A stretch of 64,000 bases of DNA, from positions 4,214,001 to 4,278,000 of the forward strand of contig NZ_CP049905.1 in the NCBI RefSeq assembly GCF_011305535.1, written 5' to 3'. A program made the position numbers and the translations under genes. Positions 15,268 to 23,627 of the stretch are shown here, piece by piece. Origin of the DNA: Diaphorobacter sp. HDW4B (GTDB lineage: Bacteria; Pseudomonadota; Gammaproteobacteria; Burkholderiales; Burkholderiaceae_C). The notes under the pieces were generated by a model. That model was not told where the DNA came from. It saw only the letters and a program-made list of their open reading frames with translations, and searched no databases. Within the stretch, counting starts at the first letter, position 1; every line of letters begins with the position of its first letter.

Positions 15268-16593
15268 TCAATACGCAATCTCGTTGCGCACGCGGATCAG
15301 CGCTGTCCGCAACTGCAAAAGTGGAATCGATCCCAGCGCCAGTCGCAGCGCATGCGGTGCGGACGGTGTGGTCGCATAAGGTTCTGCAGTCGATACCGCA
15401 ATGCGCTGGCGCAGCAAGGCGCTAGCTACCTGATCGGCGCGCAGGTCTTCGCCAAGCGGTATCCAGACATAGTATGAGTTCGGGTGCCGGATCACGCGCA
15501 TGCCCGTAAACACCTCGCTCACAATCGCCTGACGCGCCGCTGCATCCTCGCGTTTGTCGGCTTCGAGCTGATCGATGGTGCCGTCTTCGAGCCAGCGGCA
15601 ACCGAGCGTGCTCATCACGGCTGCGGTGTTCCAGGTGGTTGCGCGTATGCCGCGTTCCAGCTTCTGCGTGAGGTGCTCGGGCGCTGCGATGAAGCCCACG
15701 CGCAGGCCGGTGGCGATGCTCTTGGACAAGGCGCTGACGTAGACCGTGATATCGGGCGCGAGGGCTGCAAGCGGCGGTGGAGGATCGTCGGCGAGAAACG
15801 CGTAGGCTGCGTCTTCGATGATGGTCACGCCATGTTTGCGGGCGATGGCGATGAGCTTGTGCCTTCGCGTGAGGCTCATCACCCAGCCGAGCGGGTTGTG
15901 CATGGTGGGCATGGCGTAGATGGCGCGCACTTTGCGGCGTGTGCACAGGGCTTCGAGCGCTTTCAGATCTGGGCCGTTGCCCGATGTGGGAATGGGCAAC
16001 AGCTCCAGGCGCAGTGATTCGGCGAGTAGCTTGAAACCGGGATAGGTAAGCGCATCGACCGCCACCACATCACCCGGTTTGAGCAGTGCCATGGCGGTGA
16101 CGGTGAGGCCGTGCTGCGCGCCATCGACGAACAGCAGTTGCGACGCATCGACCTCCAATCCGCGCGAACGCAGGTGCGCCGCCAGCGTGGCGCGATCGCG
16201 TGGTCTGCCCGCATGGGGCTGGTAGTGCAGCAGCGATTCGAGATCGCCCGAGTTGGCCAACTGGCGCAGCGCGGTGCGCAGCAGCTCGGTCTGTCCGGCG
16301 ACGACGGGGCTGTTGAAGGTGAGGTCGGCGTGCTCTGGGGCTTGTGCTGGATAGTCGACGCCAAGACCGAGTGGCAGCGACAGGTCTTTCACGAACGTGC
16401 CGCGCCCGGTTTCGCCGCTCACCAGACCCATGGCCTGCAACTCGGCATAGACGCGGGTGGCGGTGACCAGGGCCAAGCCATGTTTTGCAGCGAGCTTTCT
16501 GTGCGTGGGCAGCCGCGTGCCAGCGGGCAGCGTGCCCGAGCGTATCTGCTGCGCGAACTGGTCCACGAGCGTCTTGTAGCGGGTATCGGCCAT
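15268..16593 (-). CDS. MocR/PdxR-type regulator (GntR helix-turn-helix plus aminotransferase-like domain)
   Basis: A 441-residue transcription factor. Residues 1-75 are a GntR-type winged helix (QIRSGTLPAGTRLPTHRKLA to GLVSGETGRGTFV). The rest resembles a fold-type I aminotransferase, with the PLP-lysine in YVSALSKSIATGLRVGF (about residue 290). Such MocR proteins use PLP or its adducts as effectors and are often divergent from the gene they control. Here an EamA exporter gene diverges across a 98-base gap that holds an inverted repeat. The effector and target are inferred from this layout. Confidence 0.9.
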   Translation of the reverse strand: MADTRYKTLVDQFAQQIRSGTLPAGTRLPTHRKLAAKHGLALVTATRVYAELQAMGLVSGETGRGTFVKDLSLPLGLGVDYPAQAPEHADLTFNSPVVAGQTELLRTALRQLANSGDLESLLHYQPHAGRPRDRATLAAHLRSRGLEVDASQLLFVDGAQHGLTVTAMALLKPGDVVAVDALTYPGFKLLAESLRLELLPIPTSGNGPDLKALEALCTRRKVRAIYAMPTMHNPLGWVMSLTRRHKLIAIARKHGVTIIEDAAYAFLADDPPPPLAALAPDITVYVSALSKSIATGLRVGFIAAPEHLTQKLERGIRATTWNTAAVMSTLGCRWLEDGTIDQLEADKREDAAARQAIVSEVFTGMRVIRHPNSYYVWIPLGEDLRADQVASALLRQRIAVSTAEPYATTPSAPHALRLALGSIPLLQLRTALIRVRNEIAY

Positions 16594-16610
16594 TGTTCAA
16601 TGTATCCATG

Positions 16611-16626
16611 ACAATTTTTTGATTGT
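16611..16626. promoter_or_regulatory. Inverted repeat in the MocR-EamA divergent promoter region
   Basis: ACAAT (16611-16615), six bases, ATTGT (16622-16626), in an AT-rich stretch between the divergent genes. A plausible operator for the MocR protein, but short and untested. Confidence 0.4.
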
Positions 16627-16691
16627 ATTGAATTGGCCGTCTAGCATGTGCGCAAGCTGCAGTTTTCGCGGCTTTCAAATGGGGCAAAGCG

Positions 16692-17573
16692 ATGCAGCAA
16701 CAGTCGAAGAATTCAAGCGCCAATGGATGGTGGAGCGGCCTGCTGGGCGTGGTGATCTTCAGCGGCTCTTTGCCCGCCACGCGATTGGCGTTGCGGGATT
16801 TCGATCCCATGTTCTTGACGGTGGCGCGTGCGACGATTGCCGGGCTGCTCGCGCTTGCGATTGTGCTGTGGCGGCGTGAACAGCGCCCAACCAGCGTGCA
16901 ATGGATGTCGTTGGCTGTGGTGGCCATGGGCGTGGTCGTGGGTTTTCCGCTGCTGACCGCGCTGGCCCTGCAGCATGTGACCTCGGCGCATTCCATCGTG
17001 TTCGTCGGCCTGTTGCCGCTTGCCACCGCGGTGTTTGGCGTGCTGCGCGGCGGCGAGCGGCCACGGCGCGCGTTCTGGGTTTTCTCGTTGATCGGCAGTG
17101 CGCTTGTCGCAGGCTTTGCGTTGCGCGAGGGTGTGACCTCCGCACCGGTGGGCGATGCGCTGATGCTGCTGGCGATCGTGCTGTGCGGGCTGGGTTATGC
17201 GGAAGGCGGGCGACTCGCCCGCACGCTGGGCGGCTGGCAGGTGATCTCGTGGGCGCTGGTGCTGTCGCTGCCCGTCATGGTGGTGGCGATGCTCTGGTGG
17301 TGGCCGACGAATCAGCTGTCGAGCGTGAGCGCTTCGGGTTGGCTGAGCCTTGCCTATGTGGCGTTGTTCAGCATGTTTCTCGGCTTTGTGTTCTGGTATC
17401 GCGGTCTGGCGCAGGGCGGCATTGCGGCGGTGGGGCAACTGCAGTTGCTGCAGCCGTTTCTGGGGCTGGCACTGGCCGCTGCTTTGCTGCACGAGCAGGT
17501 GAGCGCAGCCATGTTGATCGTGACCGTGGCCGTGGTGCTGTGTGTGGCGGGCGCAAAGAATTTCGCCTCATGA
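16692..17573 (+). CDS. EamA/DMT-family inner-membrane exporter
   Basis: A 293-residue protein with about ten predicted membrane helices in two EamA repeats. Features include FSGSLPATRLALRDFDPMFL in the first repeat and FSMFLGFVFWYRGLAQGGIAAVGQ in the second. Family members export amino acids, nucleosides or other metabolites. It is divergent from the MocR gene, a common pairing that suggests control by that regulator. A 16-bp perfect inverted repeat spans its stop codon. Substrate unknown. Confidence 0.85.
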   Translation: MQQQSKNSSANGWWSGLLGVVIFSGSLPATRLALRDFDPMFLTVARATIAGLLALAIVLWRREQRPTSVQWMSLAVVAMGVVVGFPLLTALALQHVTSAHSIVFVGLLPLATAVFGVLRGGERPRRAFWVFSLIGSALVAGFALREGVTSAPVGDALMLLAIVLCGLGYAEGGRLARTLGGWQVISWALVLSLPVMVVAMLWWWPTNQLSSVSASGWLSLAYVALFSMFLGFVFWYRGLAQGGIAAVGQLQLLQPFLGLALAAALLHEQVSAAMLIVTVAVVLCVAGAKNFAS

Positions 17574-17599
17574 CACGATGTGCGTCATGAGGCGAAATT
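17559..17599. terminator. Perfect 16-bp inverted repeat over the EamA stop codon, possible bidirectional terminator
   Basis: Arms 17559-17574 and 17584-17599 are exact reverse complements with a 9-base loop; the EamA stop TGA (17571-17573) is inside the left arm. It lies between convergent genes (EamA and galU). Only three T residues follow on the plus strand, so it is an imperfect intrinsic terminator. Confidence 0.55.
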
Positions 17600-17617
17600 T
17601 GCGGGAGCGCGAAAGGA

Positions 17618-18505
17618 TCAGAGGCTCAGCGTCTTGAGGAATTCGCGGAAGCTCGAGCCCACATCCGGGTGTTGCAGCGCGAGGTCCACGGTGGCTTCGA
17701 GGAAGCCTTCCTTGCTGCCGCAGTCGTAGCGCTTGCCGCTGTATTGGAAGGCGTAGACGGTCTCGTTGGACATCAGACGGCCAATCGCGTCGGTCAGTTG
17801 GATCTCGCCACCCGCGCCCTTGGGCTGGTTGCGGATTTCTTCGAAGATCGCGGGTGTCAGCACATAGCGACCCGCCACGCCCATGCGCGAAGGGGCCTTT
17901 TCCGGCGCGGGCTTTTCCACGATTTCGTCGATGCGCATCAACGGGCCACCAGCGGCTTCGCCCTTGACGATGCCGTAGCGCTTGGTCTGTTCGAGCGGCA
18001 CTTCCTGCACGGCCAGCAGCGAGCGGCCTTGCTTCTGGAAGGCGGTGGTCATCTGCTTCATCACACCGGGGCCGCCGGGCTCGCCGCGCATCAAATCATC
18101 GGCCAACAGCACGGCAAAAGGTTCGTTGCCCACCAGTGGCTCGGCGCACAGCACAGCGTGGCCGAGGCCCAGCGAGCGGGGCTGGCGCACGAACAGGCAG
18201 TTCATGTCTTCGGGGCTGATGCTGCGCACGAGTTCGAGCATGGCGGACTTGCCTGCGTTTTCGAGTTCGTTCTCGAGTTCATACGCGGTGTCGAAATGGT
18301 CTTCGATGGCGCGTTTGCTGCGACCGGTCACGAAGATCATGTCGCGGATGCCGGCTTCGTAGGCTTCTTCCACGGCGTACTGGATCAGCGGCTTGTCGAC
18401 CACCGGCAGCATTTCCTTCGGCGATGCCTTGGTGGCAGGCAGAAAGCGCGTGCCCAGACCGGCAACGGGGAAAACGGCTTTGCGAACGCGGGTGTTGTTG
18501 CTCAT
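17618..18505 (-). CDS. galU: UTP-glucose-1-phosphate uridylyltransferase
   Basis: A 295-residue enzyme that makes UDP-glucose from UTP and glucose-1-phosphate for surface polysaccharides. The nucleotide-binding start is [19 protein letters not shown] followed by [20 protein letters not shown], the GalU signature. Further conserved parts are [13 protein letters not shown], the LLADDLM region and [19 protein letters not shown]. Length is normal. It lies downstream of valS on the same strand but is separated by a strong hairpin terminator, so it is probably a separate unit. Confidence 0.95.
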   Translation of the reverse strand: MSNNTRVRKAVFPVAGLGTRFLPATKASPKEMLPVVDKPLIQYAVEEAYEAGIRDMIFVTGRSKRAIEDHFDTAYELENELENAGKSAMLELVRSISPEDMNCLFVRQPRSLGLGHAVLCAEPLVGNEPFAVLLADDLMRGEPGGPGVMKQMTTAFQKQGRSLLAVQEVPLEQTKRYGIVKGEAAGGPLMRIDEIVEKPAPEKAPSRMGVAGRYVLTPAIFEEIRNQPKGAGGEIQLTDAIGRLMSNETVYAFQYSGKRYDCGSKEGFLEATVDLALQHPDVGSSFREFLKTLSL

Positions 18506-18553
18506 GCGAGAGAACCTTCAGTCTTCATTCAATTTCAATTCAATCGAACTTGG

Positions 18554-18585
18554 AAAAAAGGCGCAGTGTCTGCTGCGCCTTTTTT
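18554..18585. terminator. Bidirectional terminator between valS and galU
   Basis: AAAAAAGGCGCAG (18554-18566) pairs with CTGCGCCTTTTTT (18573-18585). On the minus strand it lies 45 bases after the valS stop and ends in T residues. Confidence 0.85.
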
Positions 18586-18629
18586 CATTTCGGTGTCTCT
18601 TTGAGAGTTACCGAATAGCTCCAAGCATA

Positions 18630-21536
18630 TCAGCCCAGACGAGCCAACTGTTCCTTGATACGGGCGACCGTTGCGCTCTTTTCAGACACGCGTGTGCGTT
18701 CCTGCTCCAGCACGGCGGCGGGGGCCTTGGCCACAAAGGCTTCGTTGCCGAGCTTCTTTTGCGAACTGGCGATTTCGGTTTCGAGGCGCGTGACTTCCTT
18801 GCCGAGGCGAATCTTCTCCGCCGCCACGTCGATCTCGACAAACAGCGCCAGACGTGCATCGCCCACCACGGACACCGGTGCGTTCTGCGCTTCGGCAGCC
18901 CAGGCGGCTTCGTCGTCGAACACCTTCACTTCGCTGAGCTTGGCGAGGTTCTGCAGCACAGCGGCGTTGTCACGCAGGAATTGCAGTTCTTCCGCAGAGC
19001 TTGCCACGGTCAGCAGCGGCAGGCGCAGTGCGGGCGACACGCCCATTTCGCCACGCAGCGTGCGGCAGGCATCGACCATCTGCTTGATGCGGCCCACGTA
19101 GGCAATCGAGGCTTCGTCGATCTTGGAAGGCTGTGCTTCTGGATAGCGGGCGATGGCAACCGATGCGCCTTCCAAGCCAGCGACCGGAGCGACCTTCTGC
19201 CACAGCTCTTCCGTCACGAACGGAATGATCGGGTGAGCCAGACGCAGAATCGCTTCGAGCGTGCGGATCAGCGTGCGGCGGGTGGCGCGTTGCTGCGCTT
19301 CGTCGCCGGTCTGGATCTGCACCTTGGCGATTTCCAGATACCAGTCGCAGAACTCGTTCCACACGAAGTCGTACAGCGTGTTGGCGACGTTGTCGAGACG
19401 GTACTCGGCAAAGCCCTTGGCGACTTCGGCTTCGGTCTTTTGCAGCACGGAGGAGATCCAGCGATCAGCTTGGCTGAAGTGCATGTAACCCGCGAACTCG
19501 CCGCCGGGTTGGCACTGTTCCTTGGTGTGCTCCTTCAGGCCGCAGTCGAAACCTTCGCAGTTCATCAGCACGAAGCGCGAAGCGTTCCAGAGCTTGTTGC
19601 AGAAGTTGCGGTAACCCTCGCAGCGCTTCGAATCAAAGTTGATCGAGCGGCCCAGCGTGGCGAGCGCGGCGAAGGTGAAGCGCAGCGCATCGGCACCATA
19701 GGCGGGAATGCCTTCGGGGAATTCCTTTTGCGTGTTGGTGCGTACCTTGGGTGCGGTCTCGGGGCGGCGCAGGCCTTGCGTGCGCTTGTCCAGCAGCGGC
19801 TCGAGCGCAATGCCGTCGATCAGATCGACGGGGTCGAGCACATTGCCTTCGGACTTGGACATCTTCTTGCCTTGCGCATCCAGCACCAGGCCGTGGATGT
19901 ACACATGCTTGAACGGCACGCGGCCCGTGAAGTGCGTGGTCATCATGATCATCCGGGCGACCCAGAAGAAGATGATGTCGTAGCCCGTCACCAGCACGGA
20001 GGAGGGCAGGTACAGGTTGTAGTCGGAATCGGCGGCAGTGCCTTGCTCCGGCCAGCCCATGGTGCTGAACGGCACGAGCGCGGACGAGTACCAGGTGTCG
20101 AGCACGTCGGCATCGCGCGTGAGCTTCTTGCCCGGAGCCTTGGCCTGCGCTTCGGCTTCGTTGCGCGCGACGATGCAGTGGCCGTCTTCGTCGTACCACG
20201 CAGGAATCTGATGACCCCACCAGAGCTGGCGCGAGATGCACCAGTCCTGGATGTTGTTCATCCACTGGTTGTAGGTGTTCACCCAGTTCTCAGGCACGAA
20301 CTGCACCTGGCCGCTGGCGACGGCTTCAATCGCCTTGTCGGCAATCGACTTGCCGGTCGGGTCGCCTTCGCCCACTTTGGTCATGGCGACGAACCATTGG
20401 TCGGTCAGCATGGGTTCGATCACTTCGCCGGTGCGCGTGCAGATCGGCACCATGAGCTTGTGCTTCTTGATCTCGACCATCAGCCCCAGCGCTTCCAGAT
20501 CGGCCACGATGGCCTTGCGTGCCACGAAGCGGTTCAGGCCGCGGTACTTTTCAGGCGCGTTGTCGTTGATGGTGGCTTCGAGCGTGAGCACGCCGATCAT
20601 CGGCAGCTTGTGGCGCTGGCCGACGGCGTAGTCGTTGTTGTCGTGCGCGGGCGTGACCTTCACCACGCCGGTGCCGAATTCGCGATCCACGTAGTCGTCG
20701 GCAATGATCGGGATTTCGCGGCCCACCAGCGGCAGCGTCACGGTCTTGCCGATCAGGTGTTGGTAGCGCTCGTCTTCGGGATGCACCATCACGGCCACGT
20801 CGCCGAGCATGGTTTCGGGGCGGGTCGTTGCCACCACCAGTTGGCCGGAACCATCAGACAGCGGATAGGCGATGTGCCACAGCGAGCCGTCCTTCTGCTC
20901 GTTTTCCACTTCCAGATCGGACACGGCGGATTGCAGCTTCGGGTCCCAGTTCACGAGGCGCTTGCCGCGGTAGATCAGGCCTTGCTCGTACAGACGCACG
21001 AAGGTCTCGGTCACCACCTTGGAGAGCTTGTCGTCCATGGTGAAGTACTCGCGGCTCCAGTCCACGGTGTCGCCCATGCGGCGCATCTGCGTGGTGATGG
21101 TGTTGCCGGACTTTTCCTTCCATTCCCAGACCTTTTCCACGAACTGTGGACGGCCGAGGTCGTGACGGCTCACGCCTTGCTCCTGCAACTGGCGCTCCAC
21201 CACGATCTGCGTGGCGATGCCGGCGTGGTCGGTGCCTGGCACCCACGCGGTGTTGAACCCCTTCATGCGGTAGTAGCGCGTGAGGGAATCCATGATCGTC
21301 TGGTTGAACGCGTGGCCCATGTGCAGCGTGCCGGTCACGTTCGGTGGTGGCAACTGGATGGCGAAGTTCTTGTGCTCGGTGACCGATTCCGCATTCGGTG
21401 CGCTGGTGCCACGGTAACCCGCGTTGCCGTAGCCGCGCTTTTCCCACTCGGGGCCCCACTGGGCCTCGATGGCGGCGGGTTCAAAGGACTTGGAGAGGCT
21501 GTCGAGGCCGGGTTGTGAAATCTTGTTTTCGCTCAT
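18630..21536 (-). CDS. valS: Valyl-tRNA synthetase
   Basis: A 968-residue class I aminoacyl-tRNA synthetase that charges tRNA-Val. The HIGH motif appears as [12 protein letters not shown] (about residue 70) and the KMSKS motif as [10 protein letters not shown] (about residue 550). The editing domain lies between them. The C-terminal about 60 residues form the expected coiled coil ([20 protein letters not shown] to [12 protein letters not shown]). Length is normal for bacteria. It is preceded by a VOC protein gene on the same strand, with a terminator between. Confidence 0.97.
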   Translation of the reverse strand: MSENKISQPGLDSLSKSFEPAAIEAQWGPEWEKRGYGNAGYRGTSAPNAESVTEHKNFAIQLPPPNVTGTLHMGHAFNQTIMDSLTRYYRMKGFNTAWVPGTDHAGIATQIVVERQLQEQGVSRHDLGRPQFVEKVWEWKEKSGNTITTQMRRMGDTVDWSREYFTMDDKLSKVVTETFVRLYEQGLIYRGKRLVNWDPKLQSAVSDLEVENEQKDGSLWHIAYPLSDGSGQLVVATTRPETMLGDVAVMVHPEDERYQHLIGKTVTLPLVGREIPIIADDYVDREFGTGVVKVTPAHDNNDYAVGQRHKLPMIGVLTLEATINDNAPEKYRGLNRFVARKAIVADLEALGLMVEIKKHKLMVPICTRTGEVIEPMLTDQWFVAMTKVGEGDPTGKSIADKAIEAVASGQVQFVPENWVNTYNQWMNNIQDWCISRQLWWGHQIPAWYDEDGHCIVARNEAEAQAKAPGKKLTRDADVLDTWYSSALVPFSTMGWPEQGTAADSDYNLYLPSSVLVTGYDIIFFWVARMIMMTTHFTGRVPFKHVYIHGLVLDAQGKKMSKSEGNVLDPVDLIDGIALEPLLDKRTQGLRRPETAPKVRTNTQKEFPEGIPAYGADALRFTFAALATLGRSINFDSKRCEGYRNFCNKLWNASRFVLMNCEGFDCGLKEHTKEQCQPGGEFAGYMHFSQADRWISSVLQKTEAEVAKGFAEYRLDNVANTLYDFVWNEFCDWYLEIAKVQIQTGDEAQQRATRRTLIRTLEAILRLAHPIIPFVTEELWQKVAPVAGLEGASVAIARYPEAQPSKIDEASIAYVGRIKQMVDACRTLRGEMGVSPALRLPLLTVASSAEELQFLRDNAAVLQNLAKLSEVKVFDDEAAWAAEAQNAPVSVVGDARLALFVEIDVAAEKIRLGKEVTRLETEIASSQKKLGNEAFVAKAPAAVLEQERTRVSEKSATVARIKEQLARLG

Positions 21537-21551
21537 GGCAATGCAATGAAA

Positions 21552-21575
21552 AACGGCATCCCGTGGGATGCCGTT
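21552..21575 (-). terminator. Terminator after the VOC protein gene
   Basis: AACGGCATCCC pairs with GGGATGCCGTT across a 2-base gap; on the minus strand it is followed by a run of five T residues, about 100 bases beyond the VOC gene stop and just before valS. Confidence 0.7.
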
Positions 21576-21675
21576 GTGGCAAAGGTCGGAGGGTTGCCTG
21601 CCATTTTATTCTTTTCGCGTATCGCACCACGGAGGCAGGCGATTAGGGGCCTTGCCGGGCAGGAATCGGGAGCAT

Positions 21676-22308
21676 TCAGGCGTCGTTGGCGGGCACGAAT
21701 TCCGGCCGGTCATTGGTCTGCGGCTTGAGTGGCACGACGTTCGTGCCCGCCGCGCGCTCCCTGCGCCACTGCTCTTTGCGCTCGGTCCATTCGGCCAGTC
21801 GCTCGTGCGCGTGGCGGCTTTCGCGGGCCATCAGCGCCTCGCCCGCGAGCTGAGCGGACAACTCGAGGCGAATGCCGTTCGGGTCGAAGAAATAGATGCT
21901 CTTGAAGATGTGGTGGTCGGTGATGCCCAGTACCTCGACGCCATGCGCCTGCAGGCGGGCCTTGGTGGCTTCCAGATCGTCCACGGTGTCCACACGGAAG
22001 GCGATGTGGTTCACCCACAGCGGCGTGTTCGGCGACGGCAGGGGCTTTTCGTCGTCGCCGATGTCGAAGAACGCGATGAACGAGCCGTCCTGCAGCCGGA
22101 AGAAGAAATGCGTGTACGGGCAGTACTCGCCCGTGGACGGCACGTAGTCGCTCTGGATGATGTGATAGAGCGGCAGGCCGAGGATGTCCTCGTAGAAATG
22201 CCGCGTCTCCTCGGCGTCGCGCGCCTTGTAGGCGTAATGGTGCAACTGCTGGATGGCGGCAGGCGCGGGCAGCTTCTTGAGCAAGGCGGGGGACGGGACG
22301 GCGTTCAT
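21676..22308 (-). CDS. VOC-superfamily (glyoxalase/extradiol dioxygenase-like) protein
   Basis: A 210-residue protein with a vicinal-oxygen-chelate fold. Likely metal ligands are His in QQLHHYAYK (about residue 23), His in WVNHIAFRVD and Glu in GIRLELSAQL. The segment RHFYEDILGLPLYH is typical of the first beta-alpha-beta unit. The C-terminal 60 residues are charged and helical. The substrate cannot be told; ring-cleavage, lyase and isomerase functions all occur in this fold. Transcribed leftwards from an AT-rich region containing an inverted repeat. Confidence 0.8.
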   Translation of the reverse strand: MNAVPSPALLKKLPAPAAIQQLHHYAYKARDAEETRHFYEDILGLPLYHIIQSDYVPSTGEYCPYTHFFFRLQDGSFIAFFDIGDDEKPLPSPNTPLWVNHIAFRVDTVDDLEATKARLQAHGVEVLGITDHHIFKSIYFFDPNGIRLELSAQLAGEALMARESRHAHERLAEWTERKEQWRRERAAGTNVVPLKPQTNDRPEFVPANDA

Positions 22309-22353
22309 GGTGTGTCTCCTTGGGTGGCGGGTATGATTTTATTATGCGTAATG

Positions 22354-22372
22354 AATTTACTTAAAGTGAATT
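22354..22372. promoter_or_regulatory. Inverted repeat upstream of the VOC gene
   Basis: AATTTACTT (22354-22362), one base, AAGTGAATT (22364-22372): nine paired positions with one mismatch, 46 bases upstream of the start codon in an AT-rich stretch. A likely operator for an unlinked repressor. Confidence 0.45.
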
Positions 22373-22520
22373 AATTTATCAACAAGGTTTGATGTTGAGG
22401 CGATGCCGTAGGGGAAGGCTTGTTGCAGATCAGACTTTTTGACGTTTCAGCGACATTCTTCCGATGGATTTGTCAGGGAATGCTTCGCATGTAGGGGCGG
22501 CTTGAGCGATGCGGGAATGA
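22373..22520. other. Intergenic space between the VOC gene and the Bug gene terminator
   Basis: The whole gap from 22309 to 22595 holds the VOC promoter region and inverted repeat on its left and the Bug gene terminator on its right. Between them I see no open frame with a ribosome site and no repeat. Confidence 0.5.
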
Positions 22521-22556
22521 AAAACGGCCAGGTCGGGCAATCCGATCTGGCCGTTG
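22521..22556 (-). terminator. Terminator after the Bug-type binding protein gene
   Basis: AACGGCCAGGTCGG (22523-22536) pairs with CCGATCTGGCCGTT (22542-22555) with one G-T pair. On the minus strand it is followed by T residues, about 40 bases after the gene's stop. Confidence 0.8.
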
Positions 22557-22595
22557 GCGCGGAGGGCGGAACTTGCGGCAGCTTGCCGCCGAAGC

Positions 22596-23567
22596 TCATT
22601 CCACCTTGATGTTTTCCGCCTTGATGATGTCGGCCCAGCGCTTGGATTCGGTGCGCACCAGATTCTCGAAATCGGCGGGGCTGCTGTTGACGATGTTGAA
22701 GCCGTCGTTCTCCATCTTGGTCTTCACGGCAGGATCGGCCAGCGTTTTCTGCAGCGCGGTCTGGACATGCTGGAGCACGGGCTTGGGTAGACCGGCGGGA
22801 GCCATCATGCCGACCCACGATTGCGCCGTGTAGCCGGGCACGGCGGAGTCGATCGTCGGCAGGTCAGGCAGTTGTTTGATGCGCTCCTTGGTGCCGATGG
22901 CGACCACGTTGGCCTGACCGGACTTGGCGTAGTTGATGACCGTGGGCAGGCTGCCGATCACCATGTCCACCTCGCCGCCGAGCAGCGCCGACAGCATCGG
23001 ACCGCCGCCGCGATACGGCACATGGGTGAGCTTGATGTTGGCAGCGCGAGCGAAGGCGACCGGGTTCAGGTGATTCGATCCACCCACGCCCGATGAGCCG
23101 TAGTTGATCTGGCCGGGATTGGCCTTGGCCGCTTTGATGAGCGCTTCGGTCGATGTGAAGCCGGATTTCTTCGAGGTGACCAGCGCCATCGGCATGGTGC
23201 CGATCAGGCTCACGTAGTCGAAGGACTTGAAGGTGTCGTACTTGATGTCGTAGAGGCTGCCGTTGACCGCATGCGAGTCGAACACCAGCAGCAGCGTGTA
23301 GCCATCGGGCGCGGCGCGTGAGGCTTCGTAGGTGCCGATGGTGCCCGATGCGCCGCCCTTGTTGTCCACCACCACGCTCTGGCCGATGTTCTCGGAGAGC
23401 TTCTGCGAGATGGTGCGCGCCACGTAGTCCACCGAGCCTCCGGGCGGGAAGGGCACGATCAGGCGAATCGGCTTGGTGGGGTAGCCCGATCCTTGCGCGA
23501 AAGCGCCGAGGCCCAGTGTGGCAATGGCGGTGGCGAGAATGGCTTGGGTGAAGGTTTTACGTTGCAT
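22596..23567 (-). CDS. Bug-family (TTT) periplasmic solute-binding protein
   Basis: A 323-residue periplasmic binding protein with an N-terminal signal peptide (FTQAILATAIATLGLGAFAQG). It has the Bug signature GYPTKPIRLIVPFPPGGSVD just after cleavage, and GQSVVVDNKGGASGTIG. Such proteins deliver carboxylates to tripartite tricarboxylate transporters, but many are orphans, as here: no TctA/TctB genes are beside it. It is the last gene of a leftward cluster with a CoA-transferase and a dehydrogenase/reductase fusion, so it probably binds the acid that this cluster degrades. Confidence 0.9.
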   Translation of the reverse strand: MQRKTFTQAILATAIATLGLGAFAQGSGYPTKPIRLIVPFPPGGSVDYVARTISQKLSENIGQSVVVDNKGGASGTIGTYEASRAAPDGYTLLLVFDSHAVNGSLYDIKYDTFKSFDYVSLIGTMPMALVTSKKSGFTSTEALIKAAKANPGQINYGSSGVGGSNHLNPVAFARAANIKLTHVPYRGGGPMLSALLGGEVDMVIGSLPTVINYAKSGQANVVAIGTKERIKQLPDLPTIDSAVPGYTAQSWVGMMAPAGLPKPVLQHVQTALQKTLADPAVKTKMENDGFNIVNSSPADFENLVRTESKRWADIIKAENIKVE

Positions 23568-23627
23568 GGTGTTGTCTCCTTGATGTTGTCTGTCTGGTGT
23601 TCTGATTCGTTGTTCTTGTCTGTCGCT

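Noticed and set aside
18393-21518. A very long open frame (about 1040 codons) antisense to valS
   Set aside because: It mirrors valS almost exactly, is rich in His, Arg and Val as antisense frames in high-GC DNA are, and has no ribosome site or recognisable domain.
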